Assembly: GCA_964036045.1 (NCBI GenBank)
Contig: OZ038380.1
Span: 170,196,245 to 170,260,244, forward strand
DNA length: 64,000 nt
Direction: 5' to 3'
Source: Eutreptiella sp. 'Long Island Sound 2002'
Lineage: Eukaryota > Euglenozoa > Euglenophyceae > Eutreptiales > Eutreptiaceae
The position numbers and the translations under genes were made by a program. The notes under the pieces are model-generated. The model was not told where the DNA came from. It ran no database searches and saw only the letters and a program-made list of their open reading frames with translations. Below, one piece after another: positions 51,440 through 61,359 of this stretch. The number at the start of each line of letters is the position of its first letter. The stretch's first letter is position 1.

Positions 51440-54400
51440 AACCTAATAGGCTCTCCAATAGGCCCCCCAATAGGCCCCCCAATAGGCCCCCTAATGGGCC
51501 CCGCAATAGGCCCCCCAATAGGCCCCCCAATAGGCCCCCTAATAGGCCCCGCAATAGGCCCCCCAATAGGCCCCCCAATAGGCTCCCCAATAGGCCCCCC
51601 AATAGGCCCCCCAATAGGCCCCCTAATAGGCCCCCCAATAGGCCCCCCAATAGGCTCCCCAATAGGCCCCCCAATTGGGCCCCCAAATAGGCCCCCTAAT
51701 AGGCCCCCCAATAAGCCCCCCAATAGGCCCCCCAATAGACCCCCCAATAGGCCCCCCAATAGGCCCTCCAATAGGCCCCCCATTAGGCCCCCCAATAGGC
51801 CCCCCAATAGGCCCCCCAATAGGCCCCCTAATGGGCCCCGCAATAGGCCCCCCAATAGGCCCCCCAATAGGCTCCCCAATAAGCCCCCCAATAGGCCCCC
51901 CAATAGACCCCCCAATAGGCCCCCCAATAGGCCCTCCAATAGGCCCCCCATTAGGCCCCCCAATAGGCCCCCCAATAGGCCCCCCAATAGGCCCCCTAAT
52001 GGGCCCCGCAATAGGCCCCCCAATAGGCCCCCCAATAGGCTCCCCAATAGGCCCCCCAATAGGCCCCCCAATAGGCCCCCTAATAGGCCCCCAAATAGGC
52101 CCCCCAATAGGCCCCCCAATAGGCCCCCCAATAGGCCCCCCAATAGGCCCCCTAGTGGGCCCCGCAATAGGCCCCGCAATAGGCCCCCCAATAGGCCCCC
52201 CAATAGGACCCCCAATAGGCCCCCTAATGGGCCCCGCAATAGGCCCCCCAATAGGCCCCCCAATAGGCCCCCCAATAGGCCCCCCAATAGGCCCCCCAAT
52301 AGGCCCCCCAATAGGCCCCCCAATAGGCCTCCCAATAGGCCCCCCAATAGGCCCCCCAATAGGCCCCCCAATAGGCCCCCCAATAGGCCCCCCAATAGGC
52401 CTCCCAATAGGCCCCCCAATAGGCCCCGCAATAGGCCCCCCAATAGGCCCCGCAATAGGCCCCCCAATAGGCCCCCAATAGGCCCCCCAATAGGCCCCCC
52501 AAATGGGCCTCCCAATAGGCCCCCCGATAGGCCTCCCAATAGGCCTCCCAATAGGCCCCCCAATAGGCCCCCCAATAGGCTCCCCAATCGGCCCCCCAAT
52601 AGGCCCCCCAACAGGCCCCCCAATAGGCCCCCCAATAGGCCCCCCAATAGGCCCCCCAATAGGCCCCGCAATAGGCCCCGCAATAGGCCCCCCAATAGGC
52701 CCCCCAATAGGCCTCCCAATAGGCCCCGCAATAGGCCCCCTAATAGGCCCCCCAATAGGCCCCCCAATAGGCCCCCCAATAGGCCCCCCAATAGGCTCCC
52801 CAATAGGCCCCCTAATGGGCCCCGCAATAGGCCCCCCAAGGCCCCCCAATAGGCCCCCCAATAGGCCCCCCAATAGGCCCCCCAATAGGCTCCCCAATAG
52901 GCCCCCCAATAGGCCCCCCAATAGGCCCCCTAATAGGCCCCCTAACAGGCGCCCCAATAGGCCCCCCAATAGGCCCCCCAATAGGCCCCTAATGGGCCCC
53001 GCAATAGGCCCCCCAATAGGCCCCCCAATAGGCCCCCCAATAGGCCCCTAATGGGCCCCGCAATAGGCCCCCCAATAGGCCCCCCTATAGGCTCCCCAAT
53101 AGGCCCCCTAATAGGCCCCCTAACAGGCGCCCCAATAGGCCCCCCAATAGGCCCCCCAATAGGCCCCTAATGGGCCCCGCAATAGGCCCCCCAATAGGCC
53201 CCCCAATAGGCCCCCCAATAGGCCCCTAATGGGCCCCGCAATAGGCCCCCCAATAGGCCCCCCAATAGGCCCCCCAATAGGCTCCCCAATAGGCCCCCCA
53301 ATAGGCCCCCCAATAGGCCCCCTAATAGGCCCTTTAACAGGCGCCCCAATAGGCCCCCTAATAGGCCCCCCAATAAGCCCCCTCGAGGGCCCCCCAATAG
53401 GCCCCCCAATAGGCCCCCCAATAGGCCCTCCAATAGGCCCCCCAATAGGCCCCCTAATAGGCCCCCTAATAGGCCCCCTAATAGGCCCCCCAATAGGCCC
53501 CCTAATAGGCCCCCCAATAGGCCTCCCAATAGGCCCCCCCGTAGGCCCCCCAATAGGCCCTCCAATAGGCCCCCTAATGGGCCCCGCAATAGGCCCCCCA
53601 ATAGGCCCCCCAATAGGCTCACCAATAGGCCCCCCAATAGGCCCCCCAATAGGCCCCCTAATAGGCCCCCCAATAGGCCCCCCAATAGGCCCCCCAATAG
53701 GCCTCCCAATAAGCCCCCTAATAGGCCCCCCAATAGGCCCCCCAATAGGCCCTACAATAGGCCCCCCAATAGGCCCGCCAATAGGCCCCCCAATAGGCCC
53801 CCCAATAGGCTCCCCAATAGGCCCCCCAATAGGCCCCCCAATAGGCCCCCCAATAGGCCCCCCAATAGGCCCCCCAATAGGCCCCCCAATAGGCCCCCCA
53901 ATAGGCCCCCCAATAGGCCCCCCAATAGGCCCCCCAATAGGCTCCCCAATAGGCCCCCTAACAGGCCCCCCAATAGGCCCCCTAATAGGCCCCCCAATAG
54001 GCCCCCTCGAGGGCCACGCAATAGGCCTCCCAATAGGCCCCCGGATAGGCCCCCCAATAGGCCCTCCAATAGGCCCCCCAGAAGGCCCCCCAATAGGCCC
54101 TCCAATAGGCCCCCCAATAGGCCCCCCAATAGGCTCCCCAATAGGCCCCCCAATAGGCCCCCCAATAGGCCCCCTACTAGGCCCCCCAATAGGCCCCCCA
54201 ATAGGCCCCCCAATAGGCTCCCCAATAGGCCCCCCAATAAGCCCCCCAATTGGGCCCCCCAATAGGCCCCCTAATAGGCCCCCCAATGGGCCCCCAATAG
54301 GCCCTACAATAGGCCCCCCAATAGGCCCGCCAATAGGCCCCCCAATAGGCTCCCCAATAGGCCCGCCAATAGGCCCCCCAATAGGCCCCCTAATAGGCCC

Positions 54401-55890
54401 CCTAATAGGCCCCCCAATAGGCCCCCCAATAGGCCCCCCAATAGGCCCCCTAATGGGCCCCCCAATAGGCCCCCCCATAGGCCCCCCAATAGGCCCCCTA
54501 ATGGGCCCCGCAATGGGCCCCCCAATAGGCTCCCCAATAGGCCCCCTAACAGGCCCCCCAATAGGCCCCCTAATAGGCCCCCCAATAGGCCCCCTCGAGG
54601 GCCACGCAATAGGCCTGCCAATAGGCCCCCCAATAGGCCCCCCAATAGGCCCTCCAATAGGCCCCCCAATAGGCCCCCCAATAGGCCCCCTAATAGGCCC
54701 CCCAATAGACCCCCCAATAGGCCCCCTAATAGGCCCCCCAATAGGCCCCCCAATAGGCCCCCCAATAGGCCCCCTAATAGGCCCCCTAATAGGCCCCATA
54801 AAAGGCCCCATAATAGGCCCCCCAATAGGCCTCCCAATAGGCCCCCCAATAGGCCCCCCAATACGCCCCCCAATAGGCCTCCCAATAGGCCCCCTAATAG
54901 GCCCCCCAATAGGCCCCCCAATAGGCCCCCCATTAGGCCCCCTGATAGGCCGGCTATTAGGCCCGTTACGAGGCCCCCTAATAGGCCCCCTAAGGGGCCC
55001 CCTTGTAGGCCACATAATAGGCCCCCTAATAGGCCCCCGAATAGGCCTCCCAATAAGCCCCCTGATAGGCCGGTTATTAGGCCCCATCTTAGGCCCCCTA
55101 ATAGGCCCCTTAATAGGCCCCCTAACAGGCCCCCCTTTAGGCCCGCTAATAGGCCCCATAGTTGGCCCCTAATAGGCCCCCATAATAGGCCCCCATAGTA
55201 GGCCCCCATAATAGGCCTCCTAATAGGCTCCCGAATAGGCCTCCCAATAGGCCCCCTGATAGGCCAGTTATTAGGCCTGTTATTAGGCCCCATAGTAGGC
55301 CCCATAGTAGGCCCCGCAGTAGGCCCCCTAATAGGCCCCCATAATAGGCCCCCTAATAGGCCCCATAGTAGGCCCCATAGTAGGCCGGTTTTTAGTCCCC
55401 CTAATAGGCCCCCATAATAGGCCCCCTAATAGGCTCCCGAATAGGCCTCCCAATAGGCCCCCTGATAGGCCCCCTAATAGGCCGGGTTTTAGTCCCCCTA
55501 ATAGGCCCCCATAATAGGCCCCCTATTAGGCCCCCTTGATAGGCCCCCTAACAGGCCCCCCAATAGGCCCCCTAATAGGCCCCTTGATAGGCCCCCTAAT
55601 AGGCCCCCTAATAGGCCCCCTAATAGGCTCCCGATTAGGCCTCCCAATAGGCCCCCTGATAGGCCGATTATTAGGCCGGTTACTAGGCCCCATATTAGGC
55701 CCCCTAATAGGCCCCCTTATAGGCCCCATAGTAGGCCCCCTAATAGGCCCCCTAATAGGCTCCCGCATACGCCTCCCAACAGGCCCCCTGATAGGCCGGT
55801 TATTAGGCCCCATCTTAGGCCCCCTAATAGGCCCCCTAACAGGCCCACCAATAGGCTCCCGAGTAGGCCCCTTGGGGCGGTCCTTAAGGG
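51440..55890. repeat. 12-bp satellite (AATAGGCCCCCC), array 3
   Basis: About 365 copies. Homogeneous up to about 54750, then increasingly diverged, with variants CCTGATAGGCCGGTTATTAG, CATAATAGG, CATAGTAGG and GGCTCCCGAATAGG. Internal block duplications are evident, for example 51790-51890 versus 51895-52010. Minus-strand G6 runs recur every 12 bases. Long frames on both strands are artefacts. Confidence 0.97.
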
Positions 55891-56135
55891 CGGTCCTTAG
55901 AGAAAAAAAAATCTGGTCCCTTAAGGACCGCCCTGCCAGGGACCCCCCCAGCCTCGGGGGGACGGACACCACACAATAGGAACCTCGATTCTCGTATACC
56001 CAACTAAAATTTTTCTTCGGCGCCTTCGGCGCCTGTGATTTCCTGTTGATTTCTTATTGTTTATGCGCCAAGTGACCCTCCCCCCCCCGGCCCGATGGAC
56101 AACTGGGGGGCTGGACAAGGGGGGGGGGGGCGAAG
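55890..56135. other. No recognisable gene
   Basis: The stretch contains a short inverted phrase around TTAAGGACCGCCCT (inverse AGGGCGGTCCTTA at 55883) and poly-C and poly-G runs near 56083 and 56118. Nothing coding recognised. Confidence 0.4.
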
Positions 56136-56139
56136 TTCC

Positions 56140-56402
56140 AAGTATGACAGGTGATGGCCGTCCCCCGCTGAAACTCATCATAGTCCAGCCGAAATAGACT
56201 AAAGGACAATGAATCCATTTGATCGATGATAGCTGTTGGGCGCAGAAACACTGCCACACTCGTGGGCAAAATGTACAAACAGGCAACCAATGACTGAGGC
56301 ATTTTGATGGTGGTACATGGTCAAGGGCTCACTTACAATGTGTTTTTTTGTTCCGTCCGAAACCATCGACAAGCGTTCGAGATTGTTCGGCACTTCAGAC
56401 AC
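56140..56402 (-). CDS. Possible two-exon gene start, unknown function
   Basis: Exon 1 (56402-56337) reads MSEVPNNLERLSMVSDGTKK then HI and ends at a consensus donor ATT|GTAAGTGAG. A 43-base intron would end CAAAATGCCTCAG, and exon 2 from 56293 stays in phase 0: SLVACLYILPTSVAVFLRPT then AIIDQMDSLSFSLFRLDYDE then FQRGTAIT. The GTAAGTG donor is the best in the window. Downstream continuation is not found and no family recognised. Confidence 0.33.
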
Positions 56403-56626
56403 ATGGTCTGAGACAGTACATTACCGTCCCCTGGTACCTACCCGCCGTCCTCACAAAGAGGGGGCGTGAGGTTGTGGGCTACACTTACAGTGCAGCAGTG
56501 CGCAGTGCTTCCTTGTGACTTCTCCATGCTCCCGTTTTTACCATGACCAACGTGAAAGGGGCAGAAGCACTACCTCAGGCAAAGATGCGGGCTTGCTGAG
56601 GGATGAGGTTGTGGGGACGCGGACAG

Positions 56627-56795
56627 AAAGAGGGTTCGGCAGGCCCACAGGAGCGGACTGCCTGCTCGCACGCTTCCGCAGAGCATCTGTGTCCAGTGCA
56701 GATTCGAGAGCGGCAGGTTTCGGCATGCCCACAGACCCAGACCGAATGCCTGCACGCTTCCGCAGAGCATCTGTGTCCATCGCAGATTCGGCCCG
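56627..56795 (+). repeat. 84-bp imperfect tandem duplication
   Basis: CGCTTCCGCAGAGCATCTGT followed by GTCCA and CAGATTC occurs at 56671 and again 84 bases later at 56755. The plus strand reads ARFRRASVSSADS / ARFRRASVSIADS. Open frames exist on both strands. Coding status is unknown. Confidence 0.6.
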
Positions 56796-56889
56796 TGAGC
56801 GTGCGCTAACGGGCCCTGGACATGGCTGTTTGACGAGGCAAGTTGTAAGGGCATGCGTGGTGCATGAGCAATGGCTGCTCCGGGGCTGA

Positions 56890-58000
56890 GGAGGTGTCGA
56901 AAACCCAATGCGAATGCGACGAAGTGGGAGGAGTTTTGAAAAAAACCAAAACTGGGCAGAGTGGGGAAGACAGAGGGGGTTTGGGCTGGTGGTTAGGTGA
57001 CCGTGGCCGTATAAGAGGGTTGGCAGGCGACTGCATGGTTGCGTGTCCCTTTGACGTTGTGCACGAAACAATCGATCATCCAGCTGAAGGAGTCTCCAAA
57101 AGCAAAAGACACCCCTCCCTCCTACACACCCACACCCACACCGAGCCGGATCGAGTCCCATGCTGTAGCCCGGCTCCCAAACAGCACATTTCCATAAGAT
57201 TTTGCCCTAAAAACCCAATCCATACCCTCTAAAAACTGTTTGGGGGGACAAGGGGGGGTCGCATGGATCTCTTTTTGTGTTCTTACGACATGCTACACAA
57301 CTTGTGGTTGAAAAATGTCTGCAAGGAATTTGAATAGATTGTACACATTCACACTTTAGAAACACCATATTGCCTATTTGCTAGTGGTGGCTTTGATACC
57401 TTCAATTCCATTCACTTGCAGTGAGCCTAGTTGTTTGTGTATTTGATGTGCAACGCTACTGCCATGTTGGACATTTGCTTGCAACTTAGTGAGAACTTAT
57501 TGGAAAAAAAACATTTTGGTCTCCAACATATATCCCTTGGCCTTTCATGAGGAACAAGGCTCCTCAACATCCCATGTGCAGTAGATAGTCCACGGATTAC
57601 TGTCTGCGGGGTCCATAACCTGCCCTCCCCCCCTCCCCCTAGTTTGAGCCATGGATCACGGATCACCTACCCGCTCCACCCCCTCCCCCACTGCCTCCCC
57701 CTTGATCCGGTTCTTTCCGGACCACCCATCCGCACACGCGGACACTCCTAGGGGCTGATCAAGACAATCCTAGCGGCTTCAAGATCTCAGGGTTGCAAGG
57801 GGCACAACCATGCAGCCACAAAGAAGGCAAAAAAGGCCAGCACATGCAAAGCAAACCAACGGAAAGTGTGGATAACCTGGACCCCGACCATGGGACAAAA
57901 GGTTTCCACTGCACAACCGTACGTTTCAGCTTTGAGTAGTCACCTTTGAGTAGATGTGTTAGTTCAGAGTGTTTTTTCCTGCAATTCTGATTACGCATGA
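56890..58000. other. No recognisable gene
   Basis: AT-richer mixed sequence with short overlapping frames. Nothing with domain resemblance or good splice context. Confidence 0.4.
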
Positions 58001-58004
58001 ACGC

Positions 58005-58155
58005 GATGAACCAATTCATCTTTTAAAAAAAAATGTTCAAGGCGCACCCGGTGAAGCATGCACCGAAGAGGCAAAGACTAATCCACCAATTCATCTTCAA
58101 GAAAAATTGTTCGAAGGGCAGCCTGGTGACTTAGTGTTACATGGGCAAAAGGTAG
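58005..58155 (+). repeat. 75-bp imperfect tandem duplication
   Basis: CCAATTCATCTT, an A-rich step and TGTTC(A/G)AGG, followed by C(A)CCxGGTGA, occurs at 58011 and again 75 bases later at 58086. The plus strand gives PIHLLKKNVQGAPGEA and PIHLQEKLFEGQPGDL, so an in-frame 25-residue duplication is possible, but no gene could be built. Confidence 0.5.
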
Positions 58156-58199
58156 TCTGCGGATCCCCGTTCCGTGGGGGTCGATGACCCCCCACGCCT

Positions 58200-59040
58200 A
58201 ATGTTTGACCGAGGGGTTGGTCGTTAGACATTGTTTCTGGGTCAAAAAGCGCCGTTTGAGCAGGGGGGTGGTCGTTGCGCAAGGGCCGCAAGGTACGCTC
58301 CAGCCTGAAAAATTTTCTGCCGGCGAGTTGCACCGGAGATAGGGCACAAACCACTACGGGGGTGGGGGGGCGGGTGGGGGGGGTGCTGTACCCTATACCC
58401 ACAGTCACATACAACCACCTGATTGAGAAGCCCCCACTGGCTGTAGTTCGGAGGAGGGACGCTACGCCATTTGGGTACTTGTTGTCCCCTATACCCCAGA
58501 ATAATATAATGGCAATGCTCATGAAGTGCATCAGAGGGAGTACTCGCACCGTGCACACACTGTGCCTTGTGTAATAAACCCGGCCCATGTACCTTAATTT
58601 CCATCCCACATGCCTTGAAATGTCATCCCACAGGTGAAAAACTTCGTTCCACAGTAACCAAAATCGGTTACACATTTACCAAGTCACACTTCGGTCAGAA
58701 AAACGTAATGTCGGAAAAGGCGCGCTTAAATCAGGGCCACGGTCGTTACGCAAGAAGGTAGTCGTTGCGCAGGGGGGGTGGGGGTGAGAGAACCACGCAT
58801 GCAACTGCCTGATCATATGCTGTACGTCCCCGTGCGAGACCGACATATTCTTGTCTGCCCACCACGATTCCAAAATCCCTCACCAGTGGGGTACAAAGTC
58901 GTCCACCGTCTGCTGCACACCGTGGAAATGGGCTTTGCCCTGAGCTACCCACTAGGCCTTCAGTGCTGCCCATAAGACCAGCACTTGCGTGCACCCAAAT
59001 GACAACTCCAGTTCATCAAATAGACTGTGTGCGCCCGGTG
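58200..59040. other. No recognisable gene
   Basis: Short frames on both strands. The phrase GGTCGTTGCGCA(A/G)G occurs at 58270 and 58767, and GGTCGTTACGCAAG at 58742, suggesting a minor local repeat. Nothing else stands out. Confidence 0.4.
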
Positions 59041-59042
59041 CT

Positions 59043-59972
59043 CTACTTTTGAATCAACCATCCCAACGTTAACCCTCCCCTGGAGAACCCCCGCACCCCA
59101 CCCCCCAAGCACAAAAGAATAAATTGCAAACCATCCCTGCTTGAAAGCAGACTGCATGGGACGAATTGATGTGTCATGTTGGAAACAGTGTTATCTCCAC
59201 AAATGTGAGGGTCAATACGTTCATGACAATAATGTTCGTTGCACAGACTACAAACTGCGATGGTGGAGCGGCTATGGCAACATAATGCACACACCTCTGC
59301 CTCATTCTGCCCCGCATCTTTCGTGGCGGCTGAATCATTTGCGTTACTCCAAACCGGAGGTGGGACATGGTCCCATCGTCCATAAGGAGGGGTAACACAC
59401 CTGCCTCTGAATGCGAAATTGCGTGAAATGCAACAAAACACGCCTGATTGGTGCAACTTGTCAGGATCGCCGCGCCAGATATTCCTCATCAAACCCCGAT
59501 GCCACAAGTGAGCAAACGACTGCTCAATGCATGCCGTATCCCCAACTCCAATGGCCACGCCAACTTGTGGACTATGAGTCCATATCCCCAACTCACGGGG
59601 CCACATAATTTGTGGATTGTTTGGGACGGATCGAGGGTGAAGTTCAGCAGAGGGGAAGGGGAAAATGGTCATGGGTGGGGAACGGGCCCGAAAAGAGACC
59701 CGATGCGCTAACGTTCCCCCTGTGTCTAAAACAAACGCCGCACAGAGGCAGTGCCAGAGCACGTGCCCACGGTCCTCGAGCCTGTGATCCAGAGGACTGT
59801 TTTGGCTTCCCACCCGATGCCCCGTGTGCCCCCCAACGGGAAGCTTCTTCCACGACGTCCTTCTAATGAACACAAAATCAATGTCCCATTTTGACAGCAA
59901 CTGCGGTTTAAAGTGGTGTTTAGCCATAATGCAACGATGGTCGTCAGCCTCCGGCTTCACAACGGCAACCAA
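59043..59972 (-). pseudogene. Mobile-element protein remnant with C-terminal Cys/His finger
   Basis: The minus-strand frame starts MVAVVKPEADDHRCIMAKHH then FKPQLLSKWDIDFVFIRRTS, passes through low-similarity sequence, and contains AEVCALCCHSRSTIAVCSLC then NEHYCHERIDPHICGDN. The final C-x2-C...C-x2-C-x4-C...H-x-C arrangement is shared with 10760-10859 and resembles the zinc tail of piggyBac-like transposases. No catalytic DDD/DDE core is recognisable, so I treat it as a remnant. The assignment to a superfamily is tentative. Confidence 0.35.
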
Positions 59973-60049
59973 TCAGTTCATCAGTGCGATACCGCCGCCA
60001 TGCATAGTCCAAACGCGGCGAAGGCGCTACCAGAGTTCGAGTCAAGGCG

Positions 60050-60080
60050 GCTTAGACAAGGGCATGCTTGCATGGCATGT
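60050..60080 (+). repeat. Copy of the GCTTAGACAAGGGCATGCTTG dispersed motif
   Basis: GCGGCTTAGACAAGGGCATG matches the termini of the elements at 3540-3646, 9916-10692 and 17579-18131. Here it stands alone, without an adjoining C/G tract. Confidence 0.5.
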
Positions 60081-60284
60081 AGGACACCCAGGTCACCCCT
60101 GAGTTTCCAGTATCTACAACTGCTGCAGCTGAGCAACTGAGCAAGACAGTCCTTAACCAAGGCAACAACAGGTGGGGTGGATTCTCCTGTGAAAAAAATC
60201 CCGCTGGGCTTTGGGACCCAACATTGCCTGCGTACCCCATCCTCTGTTGTAGCATGAGGGATCCAGAGAAAAGTTCCTTCTGCA

Positions 60285-60432
60285 TGTGACAGGAGCCGCT
60301 CTTACTGAGGTCTGCGTGTAACAGGAGCCGCTATTACTGAGATCTGTGTGTGACAGGGGCCGCTCTTACTGAGTTCTGTGTGTGACACTGGCCGCTCTTA
60401 CTGTGATCTGCATGTGACGAGAGCCGCTTTGT
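60285..60432 (+). repeat. 32-bp tandem repeat
   Basis: About 4.5 copies of TGTGACAGGAGCCGCTCTTA followed by CTGAGxTCTGTG, with one to four changes per copy. Confidence 0.9.
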
Positions 60433-61359
60433 TGGCGTCAGGCTGACAGAGCACTCCGACCACCAGCCGATTAGTTCCCAACCAACGCTGGCGTAATTTG
60501 TATCATGGCAGAGACAATAACAAACAGTGGAGGTTCCTTGGGCGTGGGCACGGACTGTGGGGCAGACTGAGCCCGAAGCCCTTCGAAGACTTGGTGAACG
60601 TTTTCCGACATGTCCGCAAAGCAAGAGGGATACACATCATGCAAAACAGTGGGCGCAAATTCAGTGCCGCGGGTGTAGTAGTGCAGCAGGAGCGCAAGGG
60701 TGTTCAAGGCGAAAAGGTGGGGACCGCGTACAACCTTCCGCCAATCACGTTAGGAACACGACCCCCAGACGGGGATGTGCAATGGTGAGGCAGCGAAAGG
60801 CCACCTCTCAATGTTCGGAGCTGGGGTCAGTGGTGTTGCACCAAGACTGGACCGGCAGCGGTGGTTGACCAATGGCGGCCGGCGCTGAACCGACGAGAGG
60901 GGACCGGTAACCACAAGCAACGGACAGGTAACTGCCGGTGGTAGAATGCCAAATGCCGGCCGGGGGGCAGCCATATATCTGATGTGCTCGTTTGGGGCTG
61001 GGCGCAAACTCTGAGGGTGTTGTTGCACCGCGCGCACCGCGTCGCACTGTGGCGATCATTAGTGGTCAAACACCGGTCCACATTCCCAAGATGCATCCAC
61101 TCAGATGGCCGATGGAACCTTAGAAAAAGTTAGTTGCAAGCTCGAGACCTGTGTTCCTAGATTTTCTATGGATGCCAATAAATCCCAGAGGTTTCCGAGT
61201 AGTTTTGTTCTTACTTGGAGGCCTCTTGATGGTTGCAATTATAACCGGGGGATACCCCAAATATACCCAAAGTTTGCACCGCGTGCACACCGCGTGCGCA
61301 CCGTGGCAAGCGGGCCCTCTCTGTCCTGTCGTGGCCTCCTGCAGATTCCAAGATGCGGC

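Noticed and set aside
51427-51446. Chromosome-internal telomere
   Set aside because: Only about four short units. The unit length differs from the TTAGGG expected for Euglenozoa, and the run borders a satellite.
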